Shown here: positions 34,244 through 34,391 of the stretch, piece by piece
Layout: each line of letters opens with the position of its first letter
Numbering within the stretch: the first letter of the stretch is position 1
Source of the DNA: Verrucomicrobiota bacterium
GTDB lineage: Bacteria > Verrucomicrobiota > Verrucomicrobiia > Limisphaerales > UBA9464
NCBI GenBank assembly: GCA_947454705.1
Contig: CANGKZ010000053.1
Coordinates: 1 to 34,391 of the forward strand
Reading direction: 5' to 3'
DNA: 34,391 nt
Notes under the pieces: generated by a model
The model's database searches: none
Told to the model about the DNA's origin: nothing
Seen by the model: the letters and a program-made list of their open reading frames with translations, nothing else
Program-made: the position numbers and the translations under genes

Positions 34244-34391
34244 GTGAATCAGGGTCGCACCGTTTTCGCCCAACTGCTGGATTTCCTCCCCAAGTACGAA
34301 TTCGATAAGTGCGTCGCGCGGTATCGCGGCGACCACAGGATTCGGCGCCTTTCCACCTATGAGCAGTTCCTGATTCTGGCTTTTGCTCAGC
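34244..34391 (+). mobile_element. IS4-family insertion sequence transposase, 5' part (partial CDS)
   Basis: From GTG 34244 the frame reads V(M)NQGRTVFAQLLDFLPKYEF then DKCVARYRGDHRIRRLSTYEQFLILAFAQ and runs off the window end. This matches the N-terminal DUF4372 region of IS4-family transposases, which typically start MNxGRTxFAQLxDFLP. About 49 codons are present; the catalytic DDE domain lies beyond. The GTG is the natural start by comparison with the family. It lies about 190 bp past a family 1 array, in the same kind of repeat-rich intergenic zone. Confidence 0.88.

Noticed and set aside
1-34391. tRNA or rRNA genes
   Set aside because: No cloverleaf with a GTTCRA-type T loop and no rRNA-like stretch was noticed in the intergenic regions; a covariance-model search would be needed to be sure.

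Overview
The window looks like part of a Verrucomicrobiota chromosome (Pedosphaera/Limisphaerales-like, or a close relative in the PVC superphylum). The reasons are the high G+C content, three separate sets of 'planctomycete-type' secreted cytochrome genes (PSCyt1, DUF1549/1553, DUF1501, DUF1587/1592/1588/1585, DUF1552), secreted HAF-repeat and WD40 proteins, and intergenic DNA packed with inverted-repeat elements. This placement is inferred from gene content; no rRNA or tRNA gene was found.

Layout. 1-728: the end of a tandem array of a large repeat (family 1) and its flank. 729-3132: a secreted HExxH metallopeptidase with TPR-like repeats, then an SGNH-hydrolase lipoprotein. 3214-7589: a tight operon of a secreted haem protein (PSCyt1-DUF1549-DUF1553), a Tat-exported DUF1501 protein and a WD40 propeller. 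7569-7820: small inverted repeats that also supply the stop codon of the WD40 gene. 7905-12280: a four-gene overlapping operon of an OmpR-type response regulator, a secreted blue-copper-like protein, a sensor histidine kinase and an outer-membrane barrel. 12576-15095: a large secreted adhesin-like protein followed by a strong terminator. 15277-17031: three small enzymes (AhpD/CMD-like, PNPOx-like, DUF1348). 17101-20086: ECF-like sigma factor, small zinc-finger anti-sigma protein and secreted vanadium-dependent haloperoxidase, joined by two ATGA overlaps and preceded by a candidate ECF promoter. 20120-21060: a second family 1 array, between convergent genes.

On the minus strand, 25524-21099 holds a second PSCyt1-DUF1549-DUF1553 protein (with an F5/8C-like insertion) and a DUF1501 partner, and 28165-25967 holds recQ. 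28828-33278 (+) holds a third secreted pair, PSCyt1-DUF1587-DUF1595-DUF1592-DUF1588-DUF1585 with DUF1552, joined by an ATGA overlap. 33294-34052 is a third family 1 array in inverse orientation. At the right edge an IS4-family insertion sequence begins (transposase start at 34244) and runs out of the window.

How it fits together. Most of the coding capacity goes to exported proteins: three haem-protein/partner pairs, a haloperoxidase, a copper protein, a porin, a peptidase, an esterase-like lipoprotein and a large repeat protein. Two regulatory modules sit directly beside their likely effectors. In one, a two-component system brackets a copper protein and a porin. In the other, a sigma/anti-sigma pair is coupled to a haloperoxidase. 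These two modules and the TIR-bounded structured repeat family are the least familiar parts of the window.
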